Shown here in pieces: positions 25,177 to 33,684 of a DNA stretch of 64,000 nucleotides; the first letter of the stretch is position 1; the number at the start of each line of letters is the position of its first letter. A program made the position numbers and the translations under genes. A model generated the notes under the pieces. It ran no database searches, was not told the origin of the DNA, and saw nothing but the letters and a program-made list of their open reading frames with translations. Source of the stretch: Anaerovirgula multivorans (GTDB lineage Bacteria > Bacillota > Clostridia > Peptostreptococcales > Natronincolaceae); assembly GCF_900188145.1 (NCBI RefSeq), contig NZ_FZOJ01000019.1, positions 1-64,000 of the forward strand, written 5' to 3'.

Positions 25177-25956
25177 TTATAAAAATTTTTCTATTGCTCT
25201 TAAAACCTCTTCATACCATTCTACGCTTGGTTTATGATCTGGCATTTTTGCGTAAAGATATCTCAATTTATTTCTTATTTCCAAATTATTAAAACCCATA
25301 GTCTCACTCTTCTGCCTTAAACTATTCCTTCTATTATTTGACACTCTTGTTTTTAATTTGTTTCTATGATCTGAAAATTCTGCCCAAGCCTTACAGTTAC
25401 ATGGATTCTCCACCAAAACTAAGCTACAATTTTCACTGAAGAATTTATCCAATTTCAACCTTGCTCTATAAAGCAAAGCTTTTACTGCAGACTCTGATAA
25501 ACCCATAACCTTTGCTGATTCTTCAATTGTTAAGCCAAACATATCTACAAGTGAAAATACTATTCGTTGATTATTTGATAGCCTATGTACCATTGTTAGA
25601 AAACAACCATTCTGAATATCTTTTATCGTTTCATCTACAATAACTTCATCATCAAGGGTTGGTAATGAATTATCAATAGTTATTAAATCTCCATCTTTAT
25701 GAAGTTGCTCAAGTTCATCATAGGACATCTCCTTTATATTATTCTGTTTTCTGATAATTATTAAATGTATATTAAAACAAATACTTCTTAACCAATATTT
25801 CATTGAGTCATGCTCTCGTAATTGGTTCAGTTTCTCATAGGCTTTAAGGAAAGTTTCTTGTGTTAAGTCCTCAGCATGTTCCTTATTGTTTGTTAATTTG
25901 TAGGCGAAAGCATATATATATTTATTGTAATCTTTAAATATTTTTCCAAAATCCAT
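25177..25956 (-). CDS. ECF-type RNA polymerase sigma factor with C-terminal extension
   Basis: The 259-residue product has sigma region 2 near residues 8-75 (AFAYKLTNNKEHAEDLTQET, YWLRSICFN) and region 4 near 125-175 (FGLTIEESAKVMGLSESAVK, LLYRARLKLDKF). A C-terminal extension of about 80 residues follows, with a NPCNCKAWAEF motif like the Cys-rich motif found after region 4 in some ECF groups. No anti-sigma gene is adjacent, so the extension may replace it; this is inference. Start at ATG 25956 with a GGAGG site. Confidence 0.88.
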   Translation of the reverse strand: MDFGKIFKDYNKYIYAFAYKLTNNKEHAEDLTQETFLKAYEKLNQLREHDSMKYWLRSICFNIHLIIIRKQNNIKEMSYDELEQLHKDGDLITIDNSLPTLDDEVIVDETIKDIQNGCFLTMVHRLSNNQRIVFSLVDMFGLTIEESAKVMGLSESAVKALLYRARLKLDKFFSENCSLVLVENPCNCKAWAEFSDHRNKLKTRVSNNRRNSLRQKSETMGFNNLEIRNKLRYLYAKMPDHKPSVEWYEEVLRAIEKFL

Positions 25957-26189
25957 ATAATAAATCCTCCTATCTCAATTTTTGAAATATATCTCTGGAT
26001 TTCTCTTGAAATCTCAGCATTTGATTCTTTTATATTTAAATTTCTTTACTTATTATAAAATCAACTATCTTTATGAAGAATCAAACATCTTAGTTAGTAC
26101 TTACATATGATAAATTCCTGTTTTACTCTTTTTTTCGTGCTTGCCTTGGCATATCCTACCACCTCAGCAACATTATGTCATGTTCATCC

Positions 26190-26220
26190 CCGTCAGACGA
26201 GTCCCTGTCCCCTTGTCTGC
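26190..26220. repeat. REP-like repeat, right half only (copy 3)
   Basis: GACGAGTCCCTGTCCCCTTG matches the right arm of copies 1 and 2; the left arm is absent. It sits about 55 bases downstream of the NlpC/P60 gene. The rest of 25957-26274 shows nothing else. Confidence 0.65.
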
Positions 26221-26274
26221 TCCAAAAACAGCCGAGGCTTTTGCCTCGACCTAGTTAGATTACTGCTATATTGT

Positions 26275-28632
26275 TTAAAGCAATCGTCTTGCTCCCAAGT
26301 ATCGTTCGCTCCAATACTCGTGATATCTTAAGTTTCTTTCTTTTACCCCTGTACTTGTAAGTATAATAAATGAACCTTCCCCTGCATTTATACCTGCCAT
26401 AGATGGTATATCTTCGGATAGATTGCTTCTAAAAAACATAAGATCTCCTTCTTTAAGTGCTTCAGACAAAATTGTTTCACCTAAATTCCATTGCTCATAG
26501 GCGTTAGAGGGTAATTGTAAATGAATATCTGTTGCTTCATAGAATACCTTTTGTACAAATTGTGCCGTTGTGTAGTCTTCAAATAAAGCATCTATATATT
26601 CTTTTGCCTTAATGACAGCAGAATGGTTATTTTCGATTTTTTCATATCGTCTTGCACCAACATATCGTGTACTCCAGTAGCTATCTGATATATTAAGATG
26701 ACGAATTACTACACCTTCAGACTCTGTTACAATAATAAACTGCTCATTTCCAATATATAATCCTGGTAATAGCACCATGTTGGAGCCTTCGAAGAATAGG
26801 GCATCTCCAATCATTAAATCGTCCCTTTCTATTTCATTTCCTAAAGCCCATTGTTGAGATGAATATCTTGGTAAATCAATATCTAAACCTGCCTTCATAA
26901 CGTATTGTAAAAACCCAGAGTGATCAAAGCCTTCTTTTGTATTTCCTCCTGCTAAGTAAGGTATACCTAGAGTTTTATAGGCTTCTTCAACAATTTTAGA
27001 ATCTAGCCTCAAACTAAGGGAGTCAAAGCGTTTTACTCCTGTATAATGATTCATCCAATATTGTCCTAAATAACTGATTGTAGTCATACCTTCGTCACCA
27101 GAAGCATGAATCATATAATTATTTCCAAGGTAAATTGCCGCATGCGATATCCCTTCCTGCCATGTTCCTGAAAAATAAATTACATCTCCAGGGCGCTTGT
27201 TTTCATAATCGATAGTTTCGCCTACTTCATATTGATTATAAGTTATGCGAGGCAAATAAATCTTTTTAGTATCTCTAAAGGCTGTCTGAATTAAATAAGA
27301 ACAGTCAAAACCATCAATGGTATTACCGCCTAACAAATAAGGAGTTTCTAGATATTTCATTGCTTCTCGAATCACTAAATTATCATGTTCCCTATAGTTT
27401 TCAGGCTGAAGATAATATATATCTGACTCTGTAAATCGTTTTGCCCCTTCATATATGGATGACCAATACTCACTCTCAATATCCCTTTCCACAACTCCAT
27501 CTGTTACCGTCTGAACTATAAATATACCATTTCCTTTATAAATACCAGGTATAAGGCTGCTTCCTTGGAAAAACACTAAGTCTCCTGCTTGAAGTTCTTC
27601 TTTAGAAATAGATTCACCTACTTCATAGATTCTATCGGAAAAGACAGATAATTGTATGTCAAAGGTGTCTTTAAAAACATAACGTACAAAATTGGTCGTG
27701 TTAAAGCCCTCGGCTGGTGATTTTCCATCTGGATTATAGGGTGTTCCAAGCAAGTCCATAGCTTTTTGTACAATTGGATTGCTTACAAGGGAGTCCTCAA
27801 TAATTGTTTTAGTAAACCGCCTTGCTCCTAGAAATCTAGCTTTCCAATAATCACTTGTCTCTAGATCTATTACAGTAACCCCGTTAGTTGTGACAATAAC
27901 AAAAATATCATTGTCTATGTAAATTCCTGGTAGTCGTACACTGCTACCTTGAAAGAATAGTACATCACCAGATTCAATATCAATCGCATCTACTTCCATA
28001 CCTACTTGCCATTGTTCGTTCGATGTTTTTGGAAAATCTAGTTTTTTTACTTCACGAAAAACGTATTGTACAAAGCCTGAATGATCAAAACCATTTGGAT
28101 CATTACCTCCAAGTTCATAAGGAGATTCTACTAATTCGAGGGCTTTTACGGCTACAGGATTTAATTCATTAGCTATATTTGTGTAGCGCCTTACCCCATT
28201 ATACCGATCCCTCCAATAGGAATGTTCTACTATATTCCGTTCTACTACACCTTCATCAGTTGCTACAACGATAATGACATTATCTCCTTTGTATATTGCT
28301 GGTATTAGGTTGCTGCTTCCTTCAAAGAAAAGAACATCTCCAGGCTGTATTTCACTACGTTCTATAGGTTCACCTAGTTTCCATAACTGTGAAGGCGATC
28401 CAGGGAGGACTATATTTTCTTTCTCTCTAAAAACATACTGAATAAACCCAGTGCTATTAAATCCTTCTTCTGGTGTATTCCCGCCCTGTTTAAAAGGTTT
28501 GCCTATTAAACTTTCTGCAAATAAAACTGTTTGAATTTCTGTCTCATTATTATAACCATAGGATGAGATTTTAACAGTTAACAGAATCAATAGGACTAAC
28601 CCTATGACATTTAGTTTTTTAAATTGGTTCAT
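26275..28632 (-). CDS. Secreted protein with six NlpC/P60-like domains, one catalytically complete
   Basis: The 785-residue product has an N-terminal membrane or signal segment (8-23) and six tandem units of about 115-130 residues (roughly 33-150, 158-272, 286-400, 418-536, 546-662 and 670-785). Each unit repeats the pattern of a cysteine-box region, GDVLFF, a GIY/AIY strand, and a YW-x-x-RY-x-GARR end. Only unit 4 has the cysteine (GFDCSYLIQ, Cys444) and two histidines (SHAAIYLG His497, MIHASG His509) of an NlpC/P60 peptidase. In the others the Cys position is Ser, Thr or His-Ser. It probably cleaves cell wall stem peptides, with the other units binding or acting as scaffold. Confidence 0.88.
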   Translation of the reverse strand: MNQFKKLNVIGLVLLILLTVKISSYGYNNETEIQTVLFAESLIGKPFKQGGNTPEEGFNSTGFIQYVFREKENIVLPGSPSQLWKLGEPIERSEIQPGDVLFFEGSSNLIPAIYKGDNVIIVVATDEGVVERNIVEHSYWRDRYNGVRRYTNIANELNPVAVKALELVESPYELGGNDPNGFDHSGFVQYVFREVKKLDFPKTSNEQWQVGMEVDAIDIESGDVLFFQGSSVRLPGIYIDNDIFVIVTTNGVTVIDLETSDYWKARFLGARRFTKTIIEDSLVSNPIVQKAMDLLGTPYNPDGKSPAEGFNTTNFVRYVFKDTFDIQLSVFSDRIYEVGESISKEELQAGDLVFFQGSSLIPGIYKGNGIFIVQTVTDGVVERDIESEYWSSIYEGAKRFTESDIYYLQPENYREHDNLVIREAMKYLETPYLLGGNTIDGFDCSYLIQTAFRDTKKIYLPRITYNQYEVGETIDYENKRPGDVIYFSGTWQEGISHAAIYLGNNYMIHASGDEGMTTISYLGQYWMNHYTGVKRFDSLSLRLDSKIVEEAYKTLGIPYLAGGNTKEGFDHSGFLQYVMKAGLDIDLPRYSSQQWALGNEIERDDLMIGDALFFEGSNMVLLPGLYIGNEQFIIVTESEGVVIRHLNISDSYWSTRYVGARRYEKIENNHSAVIKAKEYIDALFEDYTTAQFVQKVFYEATDIHLQLPSNAYEQWNLGETILSEALKEGDLMFFRSNLSEDIPSMAGINAGEGSFIILTSTGVKERNLRYHEYWSERYLGARRLL

Positions 28633-28864
28633 TTTAAAATCCTCCTCTTCTTTACTAATTAATTATGATAGCTATCGACACCACAAGTACTAATATTAGT
28701 CTGTAGCGATTTATCCATGGTGACCATTTCAACATTTCTGTGCTTTCCACGAGGGATCGTTTAGTAATTTTAACAGACTTTGTATACTAAAAACAACGAT
28801 TGAGAAAAATTCAGGGGGGCATTATCGCTGAAAATTTAGATATCGCTGTTATATATACTCCTGT

Positions 28865-30229
28865 TTACTTCTTTGACAAATGTACGCAAATTTCTACATG
28901 AGGCGTATGAGGAAACATATCCATACACTTCACTTTCCCTACCTTATAGCCACTAGCTTCTAATTCAGTAAGATCCCGTACCATTGTTTTAGGATTACAC
29001 GACACATAAATGATTTTATCTGCATTAAAGCTTATGATATCCTTTAACGCTTGTGGATGAATTCCAGCCCTCGGAGGATCGATGATGATGATATCTGGTT
29101 TCTCCGTTAGCTTTCTTACTTCCTCTTTTACGTCTCCAACAATGAATGTGCAGTTATGTAATTGATTAAGGGTTGCATTTTCTCTAGCAGCTTTAACAGC
29201 ATCCTCAACAATTTCAATTCCTATGACCTTTTCAGCATTTGGAGCCACGATTTGTCCTATGGTGCCTGTACCACAATACAAATCAAAAACAATCTGATTT
29301 TGTGCATTCCCCACAAAATCTCTTACAATAGAATACAGTTTTTCGGCACCTTGAGAGTTTGTTTGAAAAAAAGAGAAGGCAGATATTTTGAATTGTAAGC
29401 CCAATAGTCTTTCTATGATATAATCTCGACCAAATAAAATATGAGTCTCATCGCTTTGAACAACATCTGCTAAATTGTCATTGAATGTATGTAAAAAACC
29501 AACTATATTCCCCTGCAAATCCAATTTTAATAAGTCTTCAGTCAAATCCTTTAGGTCTACTTTGCTTTGAGTAGTTGTTACTAAGTTTATCATAATTTCC
29601 TCTGTAAACCTAGCTTTCCTTATAACTAGATGTCTCAAATATCCTTCATGTCTTCTGGAGTTGTAGTAAGACACATTCTTTTTGCTGAAGTACTCTAAAA
29701 TGTGGGAAAGCAATTTCCTAAAATCCTCATCCATAATACGACAGGCATCCACTGTCACAATATCATAATGTCTGCCACGTTTATGCATTCCTAGGGTTAA
29801 AGGGCCTCCCTTTTCTTCATCGCCAAAGGAGAATTCCATTTTATTTCTATAATCAAAGGCTTCAGGGCTACCCTCTATTTCTAACCATTGATAATCTTTT
29901 ATATTTACTTCATCGAAAAGTCTTTTCACTTGATTTTCTTTCAACTCCAGCTGCTTTTCATAAGCTATTGCCTGTTGAAAGCATCCACCACATTTCCCAA
30001 AATGCTGACAGGTTTCTTGATTTTCTAGTGGTGAGTCTTCTAGTATCTCAAGTATTTGTGCCTCTGCTTCTTTGTTTTTTATTTTTTTTACATAGGCCTT
30101 CACTACTTGTCCTGGTATACCATGTTTTACAGTTACCTTGTAATTTCCTACATGCCCATAGCCTTTCCCACCAAACTCACTGTCTTTTATTTTAAACTCT
30201 ACAATTTCTTTTCTTTTCAATTTTGCCAC
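28865..30229 (-). CDS. rlmD: 23S rRNA (uracil-5-)-methyltransferase, RumA/RlmD family
   Basis: The product is about 454 residues: an N-terminal TRAM domain (GKGYGHVGNYKV), an iron-sulfur motif CQHFGKCGGC near 75, and a Rossmann methyltransferase domain with VFDLYCGTGTIGQI near 308, IIDPPRAGIHP near 375 and catalytic VSCNPKTMVRDL near 405. It methylates uracil in 23S rRNA. The GTG at 30229, eight bases after TAGGAG, is preferred to the upstream TTG. Firmicutes often have two paralogues, so the exact target position is uncertain. Confidence 0.92.
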   Translation of the reverse strand: MAKLKRKEIVEFKIKDSEFGGKGYGHVGNYKVTVKHGIPGQVVKAYVKKIKNKEAEAQILEILEDSPLENQETCQHFGKCGGCFQQAIAYEKQLELKENQVKRLFDEVNIKDYQWLEIEGSPEAFDYRNKMEFSFGDEEKGGPLTLGMHKRGRHYDIVTVDACRIMDEDFRKLLSHILEYFSKKNVSYYNSRRHEGYLRHLVIRKARFTEEIMINLVTTTQSKVDLKDLTEDLLKLDLQGNIVGFLHTFNDNLADVVQSDETHILFGRDYIIERLLGLQFKISAFSFFQTNSQGAEKLYSIVRDFVGNAQNQIVFDLYCGTGTIGQIVAPNAEKVIGIEIVEDAVKAARENATLNQLHNCTFIVGDVKEEVRKLTEKPDIIIIDPPRAGIHPQALKDIISFNADKIIYVSCNPKTMVRDLTELEASGYKVGKVKCMDMFPHTPHVEICVHLSKK

Positions 30230-30370
30230 TTTTTTCACTCCTATTATCAAAATGCTTTTAAACTATATTTACTAAGAGCGGAGTCATCCACGCTTAGCAT
30301 CATATTCCCTTATAGAGACATTTTTTCATAGCTAGTAATTCTAGTTCTTATTAGTTTGTATCAAAAACCA

Positions 30371-30411
30371 AAAAATATAGTGACCTTGCCACAATGATTG
30401 GCCACTATATT
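30371..30411 (-). terminator. Terminator of the methyltransferase gene
   Basis: On the minus strand AATATAGTG pairs with CACTATATT, with an inner GCCA/TGGC-type stem, and is followed by TTTTGG. It lies 34 bases past the stop at 30445. Confidence 0.8.
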
Positions 30412-30444
30412 ATATCCTAAATAAACTTTTTAATCAAAACCTTT

Positions 30445-31209
30445 CTATTTTCTTGCCTTTAAGATATAAGCAGGAGCTAAAAATTCTTTTGTTTGTTCGA
30501 ATTCCTTTACTAATGCCTCTGTCAATTCTACAAATCCATCTTTAAGGTGCTTATTTTCTAAATCGTTAGATGCTTTTATCAGAGTTTGTTTTCTCTTATC
30601 TAGAAATTTTGTAGCCATCTCTGCATTGATTTTTTCATCAAATTCTCTCCAATGAACGTCTTTGAACTCCACTATTTTTAGGGCTTCTTCCAAATCATTG
30701 GGATGAATTTCATTGAAAGAAGGCATTGCCTTTAAGATACTGATACTCTTAATAATTCTCAGTCTTTTTGACCAATAGGTATAATCCCCACTGTCAACAG
30801 CCCAAATTGGTATTTCTTCTGTTATCAATAATTGTCCATCTGTTTTAAGCACCCTATAAAATTCTTTTAGTGCTTTCATTACTCTTAAAGGAAATTGCTC
30901 TACAGAGGAAAGCGTATAATTACAAACAATTATATCTATAGAACTAGAAGCAATAAAATGCAAGTCGCTTAAATCCCCTTTTCTTAAGGTTAATTTACTA
31001 AAACTATCTTTAATGTCTCCTTCAATCTCATTAAAATGACTATCGTCAATATCAACGGAAATTAATTCTGTTCTCCAATTGTTTTCAACTACTTTATTGG
31101 CAATGAGCCTTGTAGTATTACCCCAACTGGTTCCCCCCTCCAAAACCTTCTTGCCGTGGAGATCAATTCCCTCCCAAAGAAATTTGTCAGCAGTGATAAT
31201 CTTATACAT
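30445..31209 (-). CDS. SAM-dependent class I methyltransferase
   Basis: The 254-residue product has a glycine-rich motif I (VLEGGTSWGNTTRLI near 22), an acidic motif after strand 2 (ISVDIDDSHF) and SIDIIVCNYTLSSV as motif II. The C-terminal third is helical and charged. The substrate is not evident. AAAGGAGGG precedes the ATG. It lies 25 bases after the DUF6648 gene in the same orientation and probably shares a transcript with it. Confidence 0.8.
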   Translation of the reverse strand: MYKIITADKFLWEGIDLHGKKVLEGGTSWGNTTRLIANKVVENNWRTELISVDIDDSHFNEIEGDIKDSFSKLTLRKGDLSDLHFIASSSIDIIVCNYTLSSVEQFPLRVMKALKEFYRVLKTDGQLLITEEIPIWAVDSGDYTYWSKRLRIIKSISILKAMPSFNEIHPNDLEEALKIVEFKDVHWREFDEKINAEMATKFLDKRKQTLIKASNDLENKHLKDGFVELTEALVKEFEQTKEFLAPAYILKARK

Positions 31210-31234
31210 AATATCCCTCCTTTGGTTTCTTCAA

Positions 31235-31786
31235 TTAATACTTTTCATTGATGTAATTTTCTATTAAAGATTTTTTTATTCCTTCCTTAAATACGCCCTC
31301 TTCTTTTAATCGATCTAAAAGCCATTCGCTTCTAGAGTGTAAAATAACCTGTTCATGATCTTTAAAAATAATTTCAAATAGGTTTTCTCTTAAGTTAGAG
31401 GATGTTACCTTTATGTAGTAGGCTTCAACATCATAAAAATCTAATAGTTCAATAGCCCTTAAAGTGGATTGATCTTTCTTGTGATAGTAGTAGTTTACTT
31501 TGTCTAAGTATTCCTTATAAATGTCTGGATGCTTATCATACTTTTTGATTTCCTTCGATTTTAAGTAACAATATTTTGCCATCATATTATAAAATTGATA
31601 ATTATATATGGCCTTATTAAAGTTATCAACTCGCTTAAATGGCTTTATGTTCATTCGTTGAATATAAGCGTAGCTTTCCTCAATATATTCTTTTTTACTA
31701 ATATCACCCTTTTTAAATTGTTGTATTAAGCTTTGTCTTTGTTGAAAAAACTTATCAAATATGTTTTCGCCTGGAGTATATTTCAT
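31235..31786 (-). CDS. DUF6648 family protein
   Basis: This 183-residue soluble, charged, tyrosine-rich protein matches the clostridial DUF6648 type as I recall it (MKYTPGENIFDKFFQQRQSL start, DVEAYYIKV and ILHSRSEWLLDRL in the C-terminal half). No membrane segment or catalytic motif is visible. Function is unknown. The ATG follows GAGGGTG. It is the upstream partner of the methyltransferase gene. Confidence 0.65.
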   Translation of the reverse strand: MKYTPGENIFDKFFQQRQSLIQQFKKGDISKKEYIEESYAYIQRMNIKPFKRVDNFNKAIYNYQFYNMMAKYCYLKSKEIKKYDKHPDIYKEYLDKVNYYYHKKDQSTLRAIELLDFYDVEAYYIKVTSSNLRENLFEIIFKDHEQVILHSRSEWLLDRLKEEGVFKEGIKKSLIENYINEKY

Positions 31787-31914
31787 TTTAACACCCTCTA
31801 TTATGTCTTATTCATCCTTGTTTGAGAAAACCCTATTGGTTATAACAAAGTCTTCCTTTGTAAGATTTATAGGATGACTTATTACAACTACATTGGATTG
31901 ATAATTTTCTATCG

Positions 31915-31947
31915 ATTATAAAGAAAGACTCCCTTCGAGGAGCCTTT
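31915..31947 (-). terminator. Terminator of pssA
   Basis: On the minus strand AAAGGCTCC pairs with GGAGTCTTT around TCGAAG, followed by CTTTAT. It overlaps the last bases of the pssA stop codon region. Confidence 0.75.
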
Positions 31948-32461
31948 ATCTTTTCTTCAATTTAATTCTCTTACTTACCATAGAATATGATAAAAATAGC
32001 ACCATCATTCCTATAAAATGAGTGTTTATTTCGTAGTTAATGGAGTATAAAGTAATTAATGCCAAGATACCTCCACACATGGTAATAGGTATTCCCATAT
32101 AAACGCCTTCAAATTCCATAATATTATAGCGTGCCAATCGGTATGCTCCTGATACTGCGAAAATTACCATGATACCAATTCCTATAACACCAAAATCTAC
32201 TAAAAGAAAACTCCAAATTAAAACAGCAGGTGCAACCCCAAAAGATATTAAATCACATAATGAGTCCAGTTCTTTCCCTAATTCACTCTCAACGTCTAAT
32301 TTTCTTGCCAATTGTCCATCGAATCTGTCCATGAAGGCAGCTAGTAATATTAAAACTGCTGAAATGGTATAGGATTCGTTTATTATGCTAACTATTGCTA
32401 AGATTCCTAGAGTTAAGTTCAAAAAAGTAAACATATTTGGAATATGCGCTTTTACCTTCAC
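31946..32461 (-). CDS. pssA: CDP-diacylglycerol-serine O-phosphatidyltransferase
   Basis: The 171-residue membrane protein contains the complete CDP-alcohol phosphotransferase signature, DGx2ARx8Gx3Dx3D, as DGQLARKLDVESELG followed by KELDSLCD near 45-67. Five or six membrane segments are predicted. It makes phosphatidylserine, the precursor of phosphatidylethanolamine. The start is GTG behind GAGGTG. No psd gene is in the window. Confidence 0.9.
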   Translation of the reverse strand: MKVKAHIPNMFTFLNLTLGILAIVSIINESYTISAVLILLAAFMDRFDGQLARKLDVESELGKELDSLCDLISFGVAPAVLIWSFLLVDFGVIGIGIMVIFAVSGAYRLARYNIMEFEGVYMGIPITMCGGILALITLYSINYEINTHFIGMMVLFLSYSMVSKRIKLKKR

Positions 32462-32793
32462 TTTTTCTCACCTCAATTCTTATTAATTTTATAGCAAAAA
32501 TAATATGAATATGTTTAAATTATATCAACTTCTATTATACTATTTTACTTCATTTTCTTTAAAATTCATAGTCTTATTTGGAAAAAAACATATAATTTAA
32601 AAGCAAGTGCACTTTATCAGTATAAGTGATATTACTTATTATGTCTATTATTTTTATCCTACACCCATTATTTCTTCATTATAATATATTGTATGAATAT
32701 TACTTAAATTTTCTGAAAGATTTAAGTATTAATTGTTGAGTATTCCCCTCGAACGACAAGTTGATGAGATTATCTTTTTAAGATAAGCTACGC
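32462..32793. other. Intergenic stretch without recognisable gene
   Basis: This AT-rich region lies between pssA and the YesL-like gene, both on the minus strand. It probably holds the pssA promoter. I see only short inverted repeats such as AAGTGATATTACTT near 32622 and nothing I can name. Confidence 0.6.
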
Positions 32794-33444
32794 TTAACCT
32801 AGCGACCCTTCTTTACATGAAATTTTCTCCTGCTTCTTTTCAATCCTTGAGAATGTTGTTGACGCGCACCACATTATCACTAATCCAGTCATACTAACAC
32901 TAAAGAAAGGGACTAATCCTGGAATGAAATAAAAGAGATGATACAGTAACGCCAAACTCAGCACCAATGTAATCATTGCCAAAGGATTAATGATTCCAAT
33001 GACAGAAGCTACTTTAATATATTGGAAAAGTTTAAGATCATAATGCACATAAACGGGAAAAATAAAAAATAGAGTAATCAAATAAATAAACACCGTACAA
33101 AATAATCCAGCCAATAAAACAGTATGCATAGTTCCATCTACAGTTCCTAAAAATATATGATTAAAATAAATAATATACCCTACAACAGCAAAAATAAGGC
33201 CCAATACATTTACTTTTATAAATTCTTTTTTGTAGGTACTTATAAACGTTGGAAAAATAGGAATATTTGGTTCTTTCATCACCCATTTACTTAAAACAGC
33301 AAACATTGCTACTGTTGCTGGTAATAGACCAAATACGACTAACCCTGCAAGTGTTGCAAACATCCATAGAAGATTCACATAAGCTAAGCGCCAAATCCAC
33401 TCACATGTTTGATAGAGTTTATTAGATATCTTGCTTACTTGCAT
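32794..33444 (-). CDS. YesL/DUF624 family membrane protein
   Basis: The 216-residue product has about five membrane segments, and its N-terminal block (WIWRLAYVNLLWMFATLAG, then GLLPATVAMFAVL) is typical of DUF624/YesL. Such proteins are encoded beside sugar ABC importers and YesM/YesN regulators in Firmicutes, but their role is not established. It is the last gene of the xylose module, 240 bases after xylB and behind a terminator-like hairpin. The ATG follows AAAAGGAG. Confidence 0.85.
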   Translation of the reverse strand: MQVSKISNKLYQTCEWIWRLAYVNLLWMFATLAGLVVFGLLPATVAMFAVLSKWVMKEPNIPIFPTFISTYKKEFIKVNVLGLIFAVVGYIIYFNHIFLGTVDGTMHTVLLAGLFCTVFIYLITLFFIFPVYVHYDLKLFQYIKVASVIGIINPLAMITLVLSLALLYHLFYFIPGLVPFFSVSMTGLVIMWCASTTFSRIEKKQEKISCKEGSLG

Positions 33445-33591
33445 TTTTCAACACTCCTTTTCATCTTATTTGATGCTCTCCTTCTAACTATTTAATAAGC
33501 TATTCTAATAAAACATCTCAATTTTGTATGATAAATACCCAAAAATCCTCTTTTTTCTAAAACCAAGATGTTTAAGAGCTATCTCTCCTCA

Positions 33592-33679
33592 AAAAAACAA
33601 AAGATGGATGTCCCATAAGCACTGCCCTTGTTAATCCTGCTTTATGAGCTGACTTTTTGCTGCTTGGTCATCCACCTTT
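33592..33679 (-). terminator. Long-loop terminator after xylB
   Basis: On the minus strand AAAGGTGGATG pairs with CATCCATCTTT about 70 bases later, followed by TTGTTTTTTTG. The enclosed region contains a further CATAA..GCA/TGCTTATG pairing. It lies six bases past the xylB stop. Confidence 0.7.
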
Positions 33680-33684
33680 TAAAT

